In this document: positions 23,722 through 31,607 of the stretch, piece after piece | Layout: each line of letters starts with the position of its first letter | Position numbering within the stretch: position 1 is the stretch's first letter | Assembly: GCA_026388095.1 (NCBI GenBank) | Contig: JAPLKL010000077.1 | Location: 1-47,231 of the forward strand | Direction: 5' to 3' | Source of the DNA: Elusimicrobiota bacterium | GTDB taxonomy: Bacteria > Elusimicrobiota > Elusimicrobia > UBA1565 > UBA9628 | Length of the DNA stretch: 47,231 bases | The notes under the pieces: model-generated | The model's database searches: none | Told to the model about the DNA's origin: nothing | Seen by the model: only the letters and a program-made list of their open reading frames with translations | Translations under genes and position numbers: made by a program

Positions 23722-24668
23722 GCGCCCTGTTCCCACCGGGCGAAGGCCTTGATGACCTTGCGCACCAAGGGGTGCCGGATCACGTCCGCCTCGGTCAGGT
23801 GGTGGAAGGCCACGCCTTCGACGCCCTTGAGGATGTCCATGACCCGCACCAGGCCCGAGGCCGTGCCCTCGGCCAGGTCCGTCTGCGTGATGTCGCCGGT
23901 GACCACCATGCGCGAGCCCTCTCCCAGGCGCGTCAGGGCCATCTTGATCTGGCCCAAGGTCGTGTTCTGCGCCTCGTCGAGCACGATGAAGGCGTCGTTG
24001 AAGGTGCGGCCGCGCATGTAGGCCAGGGGCACGATCTCGATGACGTCCGCGTCGCGCCAGGCGTGGAAGCGCTCCGGCCCGATCATGCTGTGGAAAGCGT
24101 CGTAGAGCGGCCGCAGGTAGGGGTTCACCTTCTCCAGGAAGTCGCCGGGCAGGAACCCCAGACGCTCTCCGGCCTCGACCACCGGGCGGCTCAGGATGAC
24201 GCGCTGGACCTGGCGCGCCTCCAGGGCGCGCAGGGCGCAGGCCACGGCCAGGAAGGTCTTGCCCGTGCCGGCCGGGCCGATGCCGAAGGCCAGCTCGTGG
24301 CCTTGGATGGCTTCGACGTACTGCTTCTGGTTCGGGGTGCGCGGCGTGATGACATGGCCGCCGTGCGCGCGCAGGACCGCGTCGTGCGGCAGCGGCTCCG
24401 GGGCGTGCGCGAGGCGGCGCGCCCGGCCGGGATGCTCGCGGCCGGTCGTGCGCGCCGACTCGATGCGGGCGCGGATGTGGCGCACGGCCTTCTGCACGCG
24501 GCCCGAGGGGCCCCGCACCAGAAGGCTCAGGGCTTCGGAGTCCGGTTCCTGGCTCAGGATCAGCTCGACCGCGTAGTCCGCCTCCATCTGCCGCAGGTGC
24601 GAGTCCTGGTCGCCCAGGATCGCCAGGGCCTCCTCGGCGTCGCGCAGGCGGATCGTCCTCGTGGTCAT
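23718..24668 (-). CDS. phoH: PhoH-family ATPase (YbeZ)
   Basis: This cytoplasmic P-loop NTPase partners YbeY in RNA processing. The Walker A motif is GPAGTGKT (131-138) and Walker B is FIVLDEAQN. Further signatures are TPNQKQYVEAI before the P-loop, RPVVEAGERLGFLPGDFLEKVNPYLRPLYDA, GRTFNDAF and VVTGDITQTDL. An N-terminal helical/KH-like segment of about 90 residues precedes the ATPase core. Length, 316 residues, is typical. Both its start (24668) and stop overlap neighbours by four bases (ATGA), placing it between the GH57-like gene and ybeY. Confidence 0.95.
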   Translation of the reverse strand: MTTRTIRLRDAEEALAILGDQDSHLRQMEADYAVELILSQEPDSEALSLLVRGPSGRVQKAVRHIRARIESARTTGREHPGRARRLAHAPEPLPHDAVLRAHGGHVITPRTPNQKQYVEAIQGHELAFGIGPAGTGKTFLAVACALRALEARQVQRVILSRPVVEAGERLGFLPGDFLEKVNPYLRPLYDAFHSMIGPERFHAWRDADVIEIVPLAYMRGRTFNDAFIVLDEAQNTTLGQIKMALTRLGEGSRMVVTGDITQTDLAEGTASGLVRVMDILKGVEGVAFHHLTEADVIRHPLVRKVIKAFARWEQGA

Positions 24669-26944
24669 GTCGGGCAGGCCTCCGTGGAAGTGAACAAAGA
24701 CGGCGCCAGGCCCAGCTTTTCGGCCAGAGCCCGGGTCAGGTCGCGCACGACGGGATCGGCATCAGGGACCGACCGGCCCAGCCAGACCAGCAGCCGGCTG
24801 CGCAGCGCGAAGAGGTCCAGATGCAGGCCTACGCGCTCCGCGGCGGAGAGCCAGCGCAGAGCCTGGTCCAGGTCGGGCCGCGCGCCCGAGGCGAGGAAAT
24901 CCTCCAAGGCGGCCTGGGCCGCGCCGCGCGCCAGAGCGGCCCAGGGCAGCTGGTCAGGCAGCACCCCCGCCTCGCGGCAGCGCGGCAGCAGCTCCAGCAG
25001 GCCGTCCCCGGAGTCCTCGCCGCGCCGCAAGCGGCCGATGGCCGCGGCCCAATCGCGCAGGAACGCCTGCCGGGGGCGGCTGCCCGAAGGGTCCGGCATC
25101 AGCCAGCGCAGCACCTGCAGGCGCTCCTTGCCGATGAGCGCGTCGAGCGTGAAGAAGGCCTGTCCGAAGCGGCGGCAGAGCTCGGCGCGGAACTCCTCGG
25201 CCGGCGCGGCCGCGAATGCCGCGGCCAACTCGGGCGGCTCCTCCTGGGCCGGCAGGACCCAGGCCGCCAGGTCCAGGCGTTCGAGCCGGTGCACGCAGAC
25301 CGCCGCCTGGCTCGTCTGCAGACTCTCGGCGTCGCGCACGGCCAAGGAATGCCAAGACCATGCCGGGTCCCGGCCGGCGGGCAGAGGGATCGTCTGGCGA
25401 CGCACGGCGTTGCGCAGCAAAGAAAAGCGCTCTCCCGGCCGGGGCGTCGGCCGGGGAGCTTCGCCCACGCCCAGATGCTCCAGGATCGCGAAATGGGCCG
25501 CGGCGCGGGCGCAGTCCACGGCCGCCGGCGCCACTTCCCGGGACCAGACTTGCGCGGAATCAGGAGGCGTGCCGGAGACGGTCTTGACTTCCGCGAGCCG
25601 CTCGCGCAGGCCCAGCGCCAAGTCTCGGCCCAGTCCGGCCGCGAGTTCCAAGGCGCGGCAAGCGTTCTTGAGCGCCTGCAAGGGCTCGGCGTCCGTGATG
25701 TCGCGGCTGTCATGGTCGGCTTCGGCCAGCATCAGGAGCCGGCGCCTCTGGAGCTCGAGGAGCCTCAGCGCCGCCCGGGCCTCGGCGGGCTTCAAGTGGC
25801 GGCGGCTGCGCCGGGAGAGGAACTCATCGGCCCTGCGCGCGGAGGAGTCGCAGAGCAGCTCGCCGTAAGCGTCCCGGGCCTCCCAGGGGTCGCTGAGCCA
25901 GGCGCCCAGCCGCTCGGCGAAGAAGGCGTCGAAATCTTCGGCGAGGCGCTGGAGGGCCTGGCGCAGGCCGCTGCGCCAGGCCGGCTCCTGGGGAGGGGCC
26001 GCGGGCGCCAGTCCGAACTCCTGGGGCGGAGGGAAGTGGTCGAGGAAAGCCCCGTAGTTGGTGGCGGGCAGACCGTCGGCCTCCAGATTGCGCAGGGCCT
26101 GGCCGAGGACCGCGGCAGCGCCCTTGAGCTCGAGGCCGTAGAGCTCGCCGGCCTGGGCGGCGTGCACGAGCTGGGTCGAGTCGTCGGGCAAGAAGCGCGC
26201 CTTGACCCCGCGCCACAGAGTCTCGCCGTCGCGCAGGGCCTCCCCCGAGGCCAAAGCGGCGCCGAGGCGCTCGTGGGGGAAGAACACGGCCAGCTCCGAG
26301 CTTGGGGCCTGGCGCGAGAGCCAGCGGTAGGGCCGGGTGGGGTTGAAGAGCTCGGGCCGCACCTCCTTCCAGTCCGACTCGGAGCCGCCCGCGACCCGCA
26401 CGCGGCCCGCGAGCCGGGCCGGCAGCACCGTGAAGCGGAAGCCCTCGGAGATGACGGCCTCCAAAGTCTCCTCGTCGGCGGCCATGCCGGGCAGCCACAG
26501 CCCTTCGGGCGCCCGGCCGAAGCGTTGCCGGAAATCCGACCGGCCCCAGCGCAGCGCGGTCCGTTTGTCGCGCAGGGAGAGGCCCGGCAAGGGCGCGTCG
26601 CCATAGGGCTGGGCCAGGGCGTTGCCGTGTCCCAGGCGGCCGGCCGAGCCGCGGTCCGCCTCGAGTATGCGGCGGTAGGTCTCGGGATGCGCGCGCTCCA
26701 GCCAGGCCAGCAGGAGGGGGGAGAAGCTGAAGCTCAGCGAGGCGTAGAGGTCGGCGCTGCCCTGCACGCGGCCGTCCCGGTCCAGGACCGGGTCGAATGC
26801 GAAGGGGCCGTAGCACTCGGCGTGGGCGCGGCTGGCCTGATCGCCGTAGGGGTAGGCGGAGTCCTCAGGGTCGAGGCCGCCGGTCCAAGGGTTCTCGCGG
26901 GGGCTGCGCAGGAAAGCCGCGTGGAGGCAGACGGATTTCGTCAT
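24665..26944 (-). CDS. GH57-like (DUF3536) protein, active-site motifs altered
   Basis: The 759-residue protein belongs to the long GH57-like group with an N-terminal (beta/alpha)7 barrel and a DUF3536-type helical C-terminal half. Recognisable barrel segments are VCLHAAFLRSPRENPWTGG, SFSFSPLLLAWLERAHPETYRRIL, GHGNALAQPYGDAPLPGLSLRDKRTALRWGRSDFRQRFGRAPEGLWLPGMAADEETL and GFRFTVLPARLAG. From memory, relatives read Y-N/G-H-x-I-L-P-L and PEGMWLPETA; here the His is Asp and the Glu is Gly, so glycosidase activity is doubtful. The start ATG 26944 is fixed by the ATGA overlap with the upstream gene's stop. Any substrate would be alpha-glucan-like by family. Confidence 0.85.
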   Translation of the reverse strand: MTKSVCLHAAFLRSPRENPWTGGLDPEDSAYPYGDQASRAHAECYGPFAFDPVLDRDGRVQGSADLYASLSFSFSPLLLAWLERAHPETYRRILEADRGSAGRLGHGNALAQPYGDAPLPGLSLRDKRTALRWGRSDFRQRFGRAPEGLWLPGMAADEETLEAVISEGFRFTVLPARLAGRVRVAGGSESDWKEVRPELFNPTRPYRWLSRQAPSSELAVFFPHERLGAALASGEALRDGETLWRGVKARFLPDDSTQLVHAAQAGELYGLELKGAAAVLGQALRNLEADGLPATNYGAFLDHFPPPQEFGLAPAAPPQEPAWRSGLRQALQRLAEDFDAFFAERLGAWLSDPWEARDAYGELLCDSSARRADEFLSRRSRRHLKPAEARAALRLLELQRRRLLMLAEADHDSRDITDAEPLQALKNACRALELAAGLGRDLALGLRERLAEVKTVSGTPPDSAQVWSREVAPAAVDCARAAAHFAILEHLGVGEAPRPTPRPGERFSLLRNAVRRQTIPLPAGRDPAWSWHSLAVRDAESLQTSQAAVCVHRLERLDLAAWVLPAQEEPPELAAAFAAAPAEEFRAELCRRFGQAFFTLDALIGKERLQVLRWLMPDPSGSRPRQAFLRDWAAAIGRLRRGEDSGDGLLELLPRCREAGVLPDQLPWAALARGAAQAALEDFLASGARPDLDQALRWLSAAERVGLHLDLFALRSRLLVWLGRSVPDADPVVRDLTRALAEKLGLAPSLFTSTEACPT

Positions 26945-27939
26945 TCGGAATAGGGATCTTCGCCCAGGTTGGAGTCCGGTTCGCGAACCTCGCCGCCCTT
27001 CTCGCCGCGCCGGGACTTGCGGGGTTCCTCGGCGGAGGGCGCCTCCGCTTCCCCGGCCTGGGGAGCCTGGGGGGGCAAAGAGAGGTCGACCTCCATCTTG
27101 TGCCGCTGCGCCTCGCGCAGCTGCGCGTCCGAGAGGTCGAGGAAGGCCCTCTTCTCTTCCGCCCCGGCGCTCAGCTCCGTCCAGTCCGGGGTGGTGGTGC
27201 CGGTGGAAACCTTGACCGGCAGGTAGACGTCGTCGCCGAAGCGGATGAGCGCGTGGGTGGGCACGATCAGCACGTTCGGCTTCTTGGCCGGGACCACGAC
27301 GCCCGCCCACTGCGTCCCGGGCGGGAAGAAATGTTCGGGCCCCATGACCGTGTCCAGCGTGAAGTTCCCGCCCGGTTGGACCTTCAGCCCTTGGACATCG
27401 CGCACGTAATGGGAGATCTTCGTGCTGAAGCGCTTCTTGGGGTCCTTGACGGCCCAGTACTGCAGAGTCATCCCGTCGCGCACCAGGTGGGCGTCCTCGG
27501 GCCGGACCCACCCGGTCATGCGCAGGTGGGAGGCAGCCTCGAAGAGCAAGGTCCGGGGCTTGACCCAGGCGTTGGAGCGCGCGAAGGCCTTGAGGATATA
27601 GCAGGTGTTCGGGCAGCGCAGACGGGAGGGCTGGTACACCGTCTGCCAACGGTCCTCCAGGATGCTCTGGTCCGTGCTGGTGCGCGCGTCGCTGAGCGCG
27701 GCGAACTCCTTGTTGATGAGGATGCCCAGGCTCTGGTCCGAGTCCACCCAGACGCCGGTGCTGGTCCAGACCCGCGCGGCGCGCCCCTCGATGGTGGACT
27801 TGAGCCGGAAGACCTCGATGGGCAGGACGGTGCCCACGACGTTGACCACCTGGTCGATGGTCCCCCGGCGCACGACGCCGGCCTCCTGTCCGGAGGCGGG
27901 GGCGGCGCAGAGCGCGGCGGATAGGAGAGCGCGGATCAC
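26941..27939 (-). CDS. Exported HlyD/RND-adaptor-like protein
   Basis: Starting at GTG 27939 (GTGA overlap with the thyX stop) the 332-residue protein begins with a signal peptide (to about residue 19, PASGQ) and then GVVRRGTIDQVVNVVGTVLPIEVFRLKSTIEGRAARVWTSTGVWVDSDQSLGILI, which is the biotinyl-lipoyl-like opening of periplasmic adaptor subunits. The coiled-coil hairpin seems short or missing. It ends in a charged, disordered tail rich in Glu/Lys/Pro. Adaptors bridge inner- and outer-membrane efflux components, but no pump genes are nearby. Two Cys in LRCPNTCYILKAFARS are unusual for the family. Assignment is moderate. Confidence 0.7.
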   Translation of the reverse strand: MIRALLSAALCAAPASGQEAGVVRRGTIDQVVNVVGTVLPIEVFRLKSTIEGRAARVWTSTGVWVDSDQSLGILINKEFAALSDARTSTDQSILEDRWQTVYQPSRLRCPNTCYILKAFARSNAWVKPRTLLFEAASHLRMTGWVRPEDAHLVRDGMTLQYWAVKDPKKRFSTKISHYVRDVQGLKVQPGGNFTLDTVMGPEHFFPPGTQWAGVVVPAKKPNVLIVPTHALIRFGDDVYLPVKVSTGTTTPDWTELSAGAEEKRAFLDLSDAQLREAQRHKMEVDLSLPPQAPQAGEAEAPSAEEPRKSRRGEKGGEVREPDSNLGEDPYSE

Positions 27940-28670
27940 GGCCGGCCTCCCGCCGGCCGCGAGACCGGCTCGCCGAAGGCCGGGCTGCGGCCCTTCCAGG
28001 CGTGGGCCAGGAACGCCTCCCATGTCCAGGGCATGCGCAGGCGGAAGAACCCGGCCAGGGCCAAAGCGTACTGCTGCATCTCCCACTGGGCGTGCTCGTC
28101 GGCGCGCAGGGAGATGAAGTTCATGAGGCTGCGGCAGTTGACCGTCCAATAGAACTGGGTGTAGAGGTTCAGGGGCAGGACCAGGCGCGCCAGCTCGCGG
28201 GCCACGCCGGCCGCGAGCATCTTCCGATACGCGGCCACGGACGAGCGGACTTGGGCGGCCAGCGCCGCGGAGAGCCCTTCGTGGTCGAGCCCGGCCGCCG
28301 CGGCCGAGCCTTGCTTGTTGACCGCGTCCTGGGAGCGCCAGGCCGCGGGGATGTAGAACTCGTCCTTGACCTCGGTGTAGCGGCCCGAGACCTCGTTGTA
28401 GGAGGCCATGCGGTGCCGGAACCATTGGCGGGCCACGAAGATCGGCGCGGAGACGTGGAATTTGAAGACCGCGTGCTCGAAGGGGGTCAGGTGCGCGTGC
28501 TTCATCAGATAGACGATCAGGCGCCGGTCCTGGGTCTCGCCCTTGGAGCGGCTGTCGTAGCACACCCGCGCGGCGTCGAGCACCGCCGCGTCGCCGCCCA
28601 TCACGTCGACCAGGCGCACGAAGCCTTTGTCGAGCACGTCGCGGCGGTCCGAGGCGTGTTTGTTCTTCAT
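27936..28670 (-). CDS. thyX: Flavin-dependent thymidylate synthase
   Basis: ThyX methylates dUMP to dTMP using methylene-tetrahydrofolate, FAD and NADPH. The ThyX signature RHRxxSxNExSxRY is exact at residues 85-98 (RQWFRHRMASYNEVSGRY). HLTPFEHAVFKFHVSAPIFVARQ precedes it, and LYTQFYWTVNCRSLMNFISLRADEHAQWEMQQYA supplies the dUMP- and FAD-binding region. Length (244) is normal. Start and stop both overlap neighbouring genes by four bases, so its expression is tied to unrelated-looking envelope and regulatory genes of the operon. Confidence 0.96.
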   Translation of the reverse strand: MKNKHASDRRDVLDKGFVRLVDVMGGDAAVLDAARVCYDSRSKGETQDRRLIVYLMKHAHLTPFEHAVFKFHVSAPIFVARQWFRHRMASYNEVSGRYTEVKDEFYIPAAWRSQDAVNKQGSAAAAGLDHEGLSAALAAQVRSSVAAYRKMLAAGVARELARLVLPLNLYTQFYWTVNCRSLMNFISLRADEHAQWEMQQYALALAGFFRLRMPWTWEAFLAHAWKGRSPAFGEPVSRPAGGRP

Positions 28671-29716
28671 GGCTGGCTCCCCGAAAGCTTGAGGCTCATG
28701 GGCTTGACCGTCCCGGGCAGGGGCCGGCCCGCGTCCTTGTAGACTCGCATGTCCGGCAGGGCCGCCCCGCGCCGGACCGCGTCGGCGACCCAGCGCACCA
28801 TGCGCTCGTCCGGCAGGAGCCCCTGGTCGTTGAAGCGCATGAACGTCCCTTGCAGCGCGCGCGTGATGATGGGCGCGGCTTCCCCTCCGGTCACCGCATA
28901 AGGGACGACGAGCACGCGCGCGCCGCGGCTGAGCCCCCGGACCAGGTTGCGCAGCGCCGCATCGTGCTGCTCCCGGTCGGACTGGTGCTGGGCGTTGGGC
29001 TGCAGGACCGCGGCCTGGGCCGACTTGAAGGCGCCCCGGGCGCGCACCCGCTCGGCCAAGGAGGAGAGCAATTGGCGGTATTCGTCCTCGCTGGAAAGCG
29101 GCTTGGGGCGCGAGGCCTGGCCCAGGACCGTCTCGTCGAGAGGCCCCGCGGCCGGGGCCAAGCCCACCAGGACCAAGGCTTCGTCGGCGGGATGCTTGCT
29201 CAGCTTGAGGGCCCGGGAGGTCAGGACGTCGACGACCAGAGGGTCGTCGTCCGGGGCCGTGGTCAGGACCACGGGCAGCTTGCCGCGCAACTGCACGCGG
29301 CGCACCATCGCGTAGCCCGAGGGGCGGTGCGCGGCCGCGAAGAACTCGGCGGCGGGGTCCTTGCTGACGCCGAAGAGATAGCGCGTCTGCTCCATGAGCG
29401 GGGAGCGCGAAGCGGCGTAGAGGGGGACTACGACCAGCTTCTTGACGTGCTCGGCCTCAAGCCGGTCCACCGCCGCCTGGATGGTCTTGACGTCGGCCGA
29501 GTCCCCGGCGAAGGCGAGCGGGAACTGGGCGGCGAAGGCCTTGGTCATGGCCGCCAGGGCGTCCTGCCAGTCCCGCCCCCCGCCGACTCCGAGCAGCAGG
29601 ACCCCGAAGGACTTGTCCTGCAGGGTCAGCGCGGACGGCATCGCCGGGGCGGGCGCCGCTTGAACGCCGCCCGCCAGGAGCAGGAAGGCGAGGCCAAGAA
29701 CGCCGCTCAGCGTCAT
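28667..29716 (-). CDS. Exported CbiX/chelatase-fold protein
   Basis: A signal peptide (about 1-20) is followed by two alpha/beta halves resembling CbiX-type sirohydrochlorin chelatases. The first half has FGVLLLGVGGGRDWQDALAAM and EHVKKLVVVPLYAASRSPLMEQTRYLFG; the second repeats the pattern (ARVLVVPYAVTGGEAAPIITRALQG). In true chelatases the first strand carries a metal-binding His ('HGG'); here it is Val-Gly-Gly, and the protein is exported. A role in binding metal or tetrapyrrole in the periplasm, or loss of catalysis, are both possible. It overlaps thyX and the response regulator genes by ATGA. Confidence 0.72.
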   Translation of the reverse strand: MTLSGVLGLAFLLLAGGVQAAPAPAMPSALTLQDKSFGVLLLGVGGGRDWQDALAAMTKAFAAQFPLAFAGDSADVKTIQAAVDRLEAEHVKKLVVVPLYAASRSPLMEQTRYLFGVSKDPAAEFFAAAHRPSGYAMVRRVQLRGKLPVVLTTAPDDDPLVVDVLTSRALKLSKHPADEALVLVGLAPAAGPLDETVLGQASRPKPLSSEDEYRQLLSSLAERVRARGAFKSAQAAVLQPNAQHQSDREQHDAALRNLVRGLSRGARVLVVPYAVTGGEAAPIITRALQGTFMRFNDQGLLPDERMVRWVADAVRRGAALPDMRVYKDAGRPLPGTVKPMSLKLSGSQP

Positions 29717-30108
29717 GGGGCCGGCTTGTGCTTGGCGTGGGCCAAGGCGGCTTCCACGCGCTCGCGCAGCTCCTGCAGGCTGATGGGTTTGGTGATGAAA
29801 TCGTCGCCGCCGCTCAAGGCCGAGCTGATCTGGTCGTGCCGGGTGTCGCGCGCGGTCAAGAACAGGATGGGCACCCGGGTCCCCTTCTTCTCCAGGGCGC
29901 GGATCTGCTGGCAGGCGGCCAGCCCGTCGAGGACCGGCATCATCATGTCCATGAGCACCAGATCGGGCTTCTCCGACTTGAAGAGCTCCACCGCCTCCTT
30001 GCCGTCCGCGGCCGCCGCGGTCTGGAAGCTCAGGCGGGAGAGCTGCGTCGAGAGGATCTCCCGGATGGAGGCGTCGTCGTCGACGATGAGGATCTTCTTC
30101 CGGTTCAT
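29713..30108 (-). CDS. Single-domain response regulator (CheY-like)
   Basis: This 131-residue receiver domain has no output domain. The acidic pocket is Asp10-Asp11-Asp12 (ILIVDDDASIRE), the phosphoacceptor is Asp54 (PDLVLMDMMMPVLDG), with Thr85 (ILFLTARDT) and Lys107 (DDFITKPIS). It can be phosphorylated and must act by binding partners. No histidine kinase is in the window. The start at 30108 is 13 bases after the preceding gene, and its stop overlaps the CbiX-like start. Confidence 0.93.
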   Translation of the reverse strand: MNRKKILIVDDDASIREILSTQLSRLSFQTAAAADGKEAVELFKSEKPDLVLMDMMMPVLDGLAACQQIRALEKKGTRVPILFLTARDTRHDQISSALSGGDDFITKPISLQELRERVEAALAHAKHKPAP

Positions 30109-30121
30109 GGCGCCGCGCGGC

Positions 30122-31543
30122 TCAGGGCTCGTAAGCCCAGATGGAGGACCGTCCGGCCGTGCCCACCACCATGACGGCCAGCTCCTGGGAGCCGCCGGCG
30201 GACGGGACCAAGGCCAGGCCCGTGGAGTAGCCGCCCAGCTCCGCCACCCAGGTGGGCGCCATGCTCAGGCCGCTCCAATCCAGCCGGTGCAGCTCGGCGC
30301 GGGCGAAGATCCCGAAGGGGGAGGCCAAGGTGCCCAAAGCGCCGATGTTCTTGATGGCGTAGAGACCGGCGAAGCCCTTGTCGTCGTAGCGCACCGCCAT
30401 GGCCGGCCGGAAATGGAGCATGCGATCGCCGGTCCAGCGCACCCGGTTGGGGGTCTGGCAGTAGGATTCCGAGGTCTTCCAGGAGCCTTTCGGGAAGCGG
30501 ACGCGGAGGAGCTCGGTGTTGGTCACGTCGACCGTGGCCGGCTTGTTGTCCAGGGTCACGAAGTCGAAGTCGTAGAGCCAGTCCACCCTGCGCTTGGAGA
30601 AATCCAGGGCGGGCTTGCCCGGGCCGTATTTGCCGTCATGATAGGCCAGGGGATAGATGGCGCCGAAGGGGAAGGACGCGTCCTCGGTTATCTGTTGGGT
30701 CGCCAGATGGCGCGCGCCCTTGTAGTCCTGGTAGCCCCGGACCAAGTAGGGAAGCTCGGCGACCTGGACGAACTCCCCCTTCTGGTCCAACTCCAGGATC
30801 TTGGTCTCGAAGCGGTTGAATGCGTCGTTGAAGTAGGAGACGAAGACCTCGGCGCGGCCGTTGCCGTTGAGGTCCGCGGCCTCCAGCGAGTAGATCCTCG
30901 GAGCGGTGCCCGGCGCCGAGAACACGGCCAGGGGTTTGGCGTCTGCGGGCGGGTAGGCATAGAGGTAGACCTTGCGGCCGTCTGAGACCGCGGCCTCCAG
31001 CTTGCCGTCGCCCCGGCAGTCGCCGATGGCCAGCGCCGTGGCCTGGTAGTCGAAAGCGGGGCCGCGCCAGCGCGGCTCGCGTTTGGCGGTCATGCCCAGG
31101 GCTTCGGCCACCTTGGAGATCTGGATGATGGGCTGCACGACCGCCGCGGGCTGGGGCGGCGTGGCGGCCAGGGGCTCCAGGCGCGTGCGCATCCCCGGGG
31201 TGACGGGCTGGGAAGGATCGCTGATGGAGATGGTCCCTGCGGGGGCGTTGAGGATGGAGAAGGTCCCGACGGAATACATCGGGAGGATCTCTTTGAGGGT
31301 GCCTTCCGCGACCTTGACCTCCATGCGTCCCATGCTGGCGTGGGTGACGGGGTGCTTCAGCTCGTCGCCTTCCTTGAACACGATGAAGTTCTGCCCCACG
31401 GCGGCCCCGGATTTGTCGTTGTAGTCGAGGATTATCGAGCTGGAATCCACCCTGACCACATAACCGAGCTTGGCATCCGCCGCCCCGACGGCGCGGGAGA
31501 CGCTGGACAAGAACAGGAGAATCGTGGCTATGAAGATGCGCAT
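30122..31543 (-). CDS. Exported VCBS-like protein heading the nine-gene operon
   Basis: The protein opens with a signal peptide (MRIFIATILLFLSSVSRAVGA). An N-terminal segment reads AKLGYVVRVDSSSIILDYNDKSGAAVGQNFIVF, a small beta domain also seen in flagellar/pilus assembly FlgT-like modules. A beta-propeller-like body then carries AIGDCRGDGKLEAAVSD and EAADLNGNGRAEVFVSYFND, typical calcium-loop repeats. I prefer ATG 31543; an ATG six codons upstream (31561) is only three bases from a TAACAT -10-like box. The gene is first in the minus-strand operon. Function is unknown; similar proteins are thought to sit on the cell surface. Confidence 0.8.
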   Translation of the reverse strand: MRIFIATILLFLSSVSRAVGAADAKLGYVVRVDSSSIILDYNDKSGAAVGQNFIVFKEGDELKHPVTHASMGRMEVKVAEGTLKEILPMYSVGTFSILNAPAGTISISDPSQPVTPGMRTRLEPLAATPPQPAAVVQPIIQISKVAEALGMTAKREPRWRGPAFDYQATALAIGDCRGDGKLEAAVSDGRKVYLYAYPPADAKPLAVFSAPGTAPRIYSLEAADLNGNGRAEVFVSYFNDAFNRFETKILELDQKGEFVQVAELPYLVRGYQDYKGARHLATQQITEDASFPFGAIYPLAYHDGKYGPGKPALDFSKRRVDWLYDFDFVTLDNKPATVDVTNTELLRVRFPKGSWKTSESYCQTPNRVRWTGDRMLHFRPAMAVRYDDKGFAGLYAIKNIGALGTLASPFGIFARAELHRLDWSGLSMAPTWVAELGGYSTGLALVPSAGGSQELAVMVVGTAGRSSIWAYEP

Positions 31544-31607
31544 ATGAGGAGAGATTATCATTTTATGTTAGAATCCGCCAACTGCCGTCTGTTAGGACTA
31601 CTCCCGA

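Noticed and set aside
28850-30985. 711-codon plus-strand frame across the operon
   Set aside because: It spans three well-supported minus-strand genes, has no ribosome site and has biased composition typical of antisense frames.
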